Below, piece by piece: positions 13,838 to 13,959 of a stretch of 13,959 nucleotides of DNA. The notes beneath the pieces were generated by a model. That model searched no databases. It was given only the letters and a program-made list of their open reading frames with translations, and was not told the origin of the DNA. The stretch is from Pseudomonadota bacterium (lineage in GTDB: Bacteria; Myxococcota; UBA9042; PHBI01). Within the stretch, counting starts at the first letter, position 1; each line of letters opens with the position of its first letter. The DNA lies in assembly GCA_005788935.1 (NCBI GenBank), contig SYAK01000266.1, positions 1 through 13,959 of the forward strand. Direction: 5' to 3'. The position numbers were made by a program, and so were the translations under genes.

Positions 13838-13959
13838 ATGCGCTACCTGAAACGCCTCGCAGCACCCACCCTCGCGCTCGCCTCCGTGTCGTGCGGGGAT
13901 GGCCTTGGTGGGTTCCTCATCTCGAACGCGAAGGAGCTCGAGCTCGGCGCACAGCTCGA
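13838..13959 (+). CDS. N-terminus of a lipoprotein, possibly M48 peptidase (partial)
   Basis: Only the first 40 codons are in the window. GGAG (13826-13829) lies 8 bases before the ATG. Residues 1-18 are a signal sequence (M-R-Y-L-K-R then a hydrophobic core) ending in S-V-S-C-G-D, a loose lipobox. Soon after comes I-S-N-A-K-E-L-E-L-G-A-Q-L, which resembles the segment just after the signal peptide in M48-family (BepA/YggG-like) peptidases. The catalytic HExxH would lie beyond the window, so the family call is tentative. The frame runs off the end intact. Confidence 0.55.
   Translation, partial: MRYLKRLAAPTLALASVSCGDGLGGFLISNAKELELGAQL

Overview
The window is very GC-rich, with G or C favoured at third codon positions, and from 2096 onward every gene lies on the + strand. 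The organism is probably a deltaproteobacterium of the Myxococcota type. The clues are an outer-membrane beta-barrel protein (so a Gram-negative envelope), a DUF3369 response regulator, and a Cys-rich segment of the form C-x-D-G-x3-G-D-x-T-D-x-D-C, which I associate with secreted myxobacterial proteins. This placement is inferred from family knowledge, not from a marker gene.

Region 1 (1-2095) is a decayed, repeat-rich stretch. A family of roughly 105-base repeats, one end of which carries a CTGAAT/ATTCAG hairpin, occurs as a 145-base tandem pair (1-303) and again at 1684-1890. Between the two clusters, on the - strand, lies a two-gene module: a nucleotidyltransferase broken by an in-frame TAG, then an intact small partner gene. 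A short Cys-rich secreted protein on the + strand runs into one repeat copy.

Region 2 (2096-3862) is a lone SNF2-type helicase with a DUF5710-like N-terminus, resembling helicases of phages and mobile elements.

Region 3 (4054-7431) is a compact run of four genes: an SDR-fold protein that has lost its catalytic triad, a peroxiredoxin-like-1 thioredoxin-fold protein, an unrecognised Cys/His-containing protein, and a B3/B4 (tRNA-editing-like) domain protein.

Region 4 (7508-13798) is the most striking part, a sensory gene cluster. A beta-barrel porin, a short PstS-like periplasmic protein and a membrane histidine kinase overlap by 4-7 bases. They are followed by a BLUF blue-light receptor, a REC-DUF3369-HisKA_2 kinase that starts with TTG inside the BLUF stop codon, and an HExxH zincin-like protein. 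A plausible reading is that a periplasmic ligand signal and a blue-light signal converge on the REC-kinase. No output regulator lies in the window. The last gene, cut off by the window edge, looks like the start of an M48-type lipoprotein peptidase.

Two + strand genes (4054 and 11001) have a TANNNT hexamer exactly 6 bases before the ATG, the arrangement expected for leaderless transcripts.
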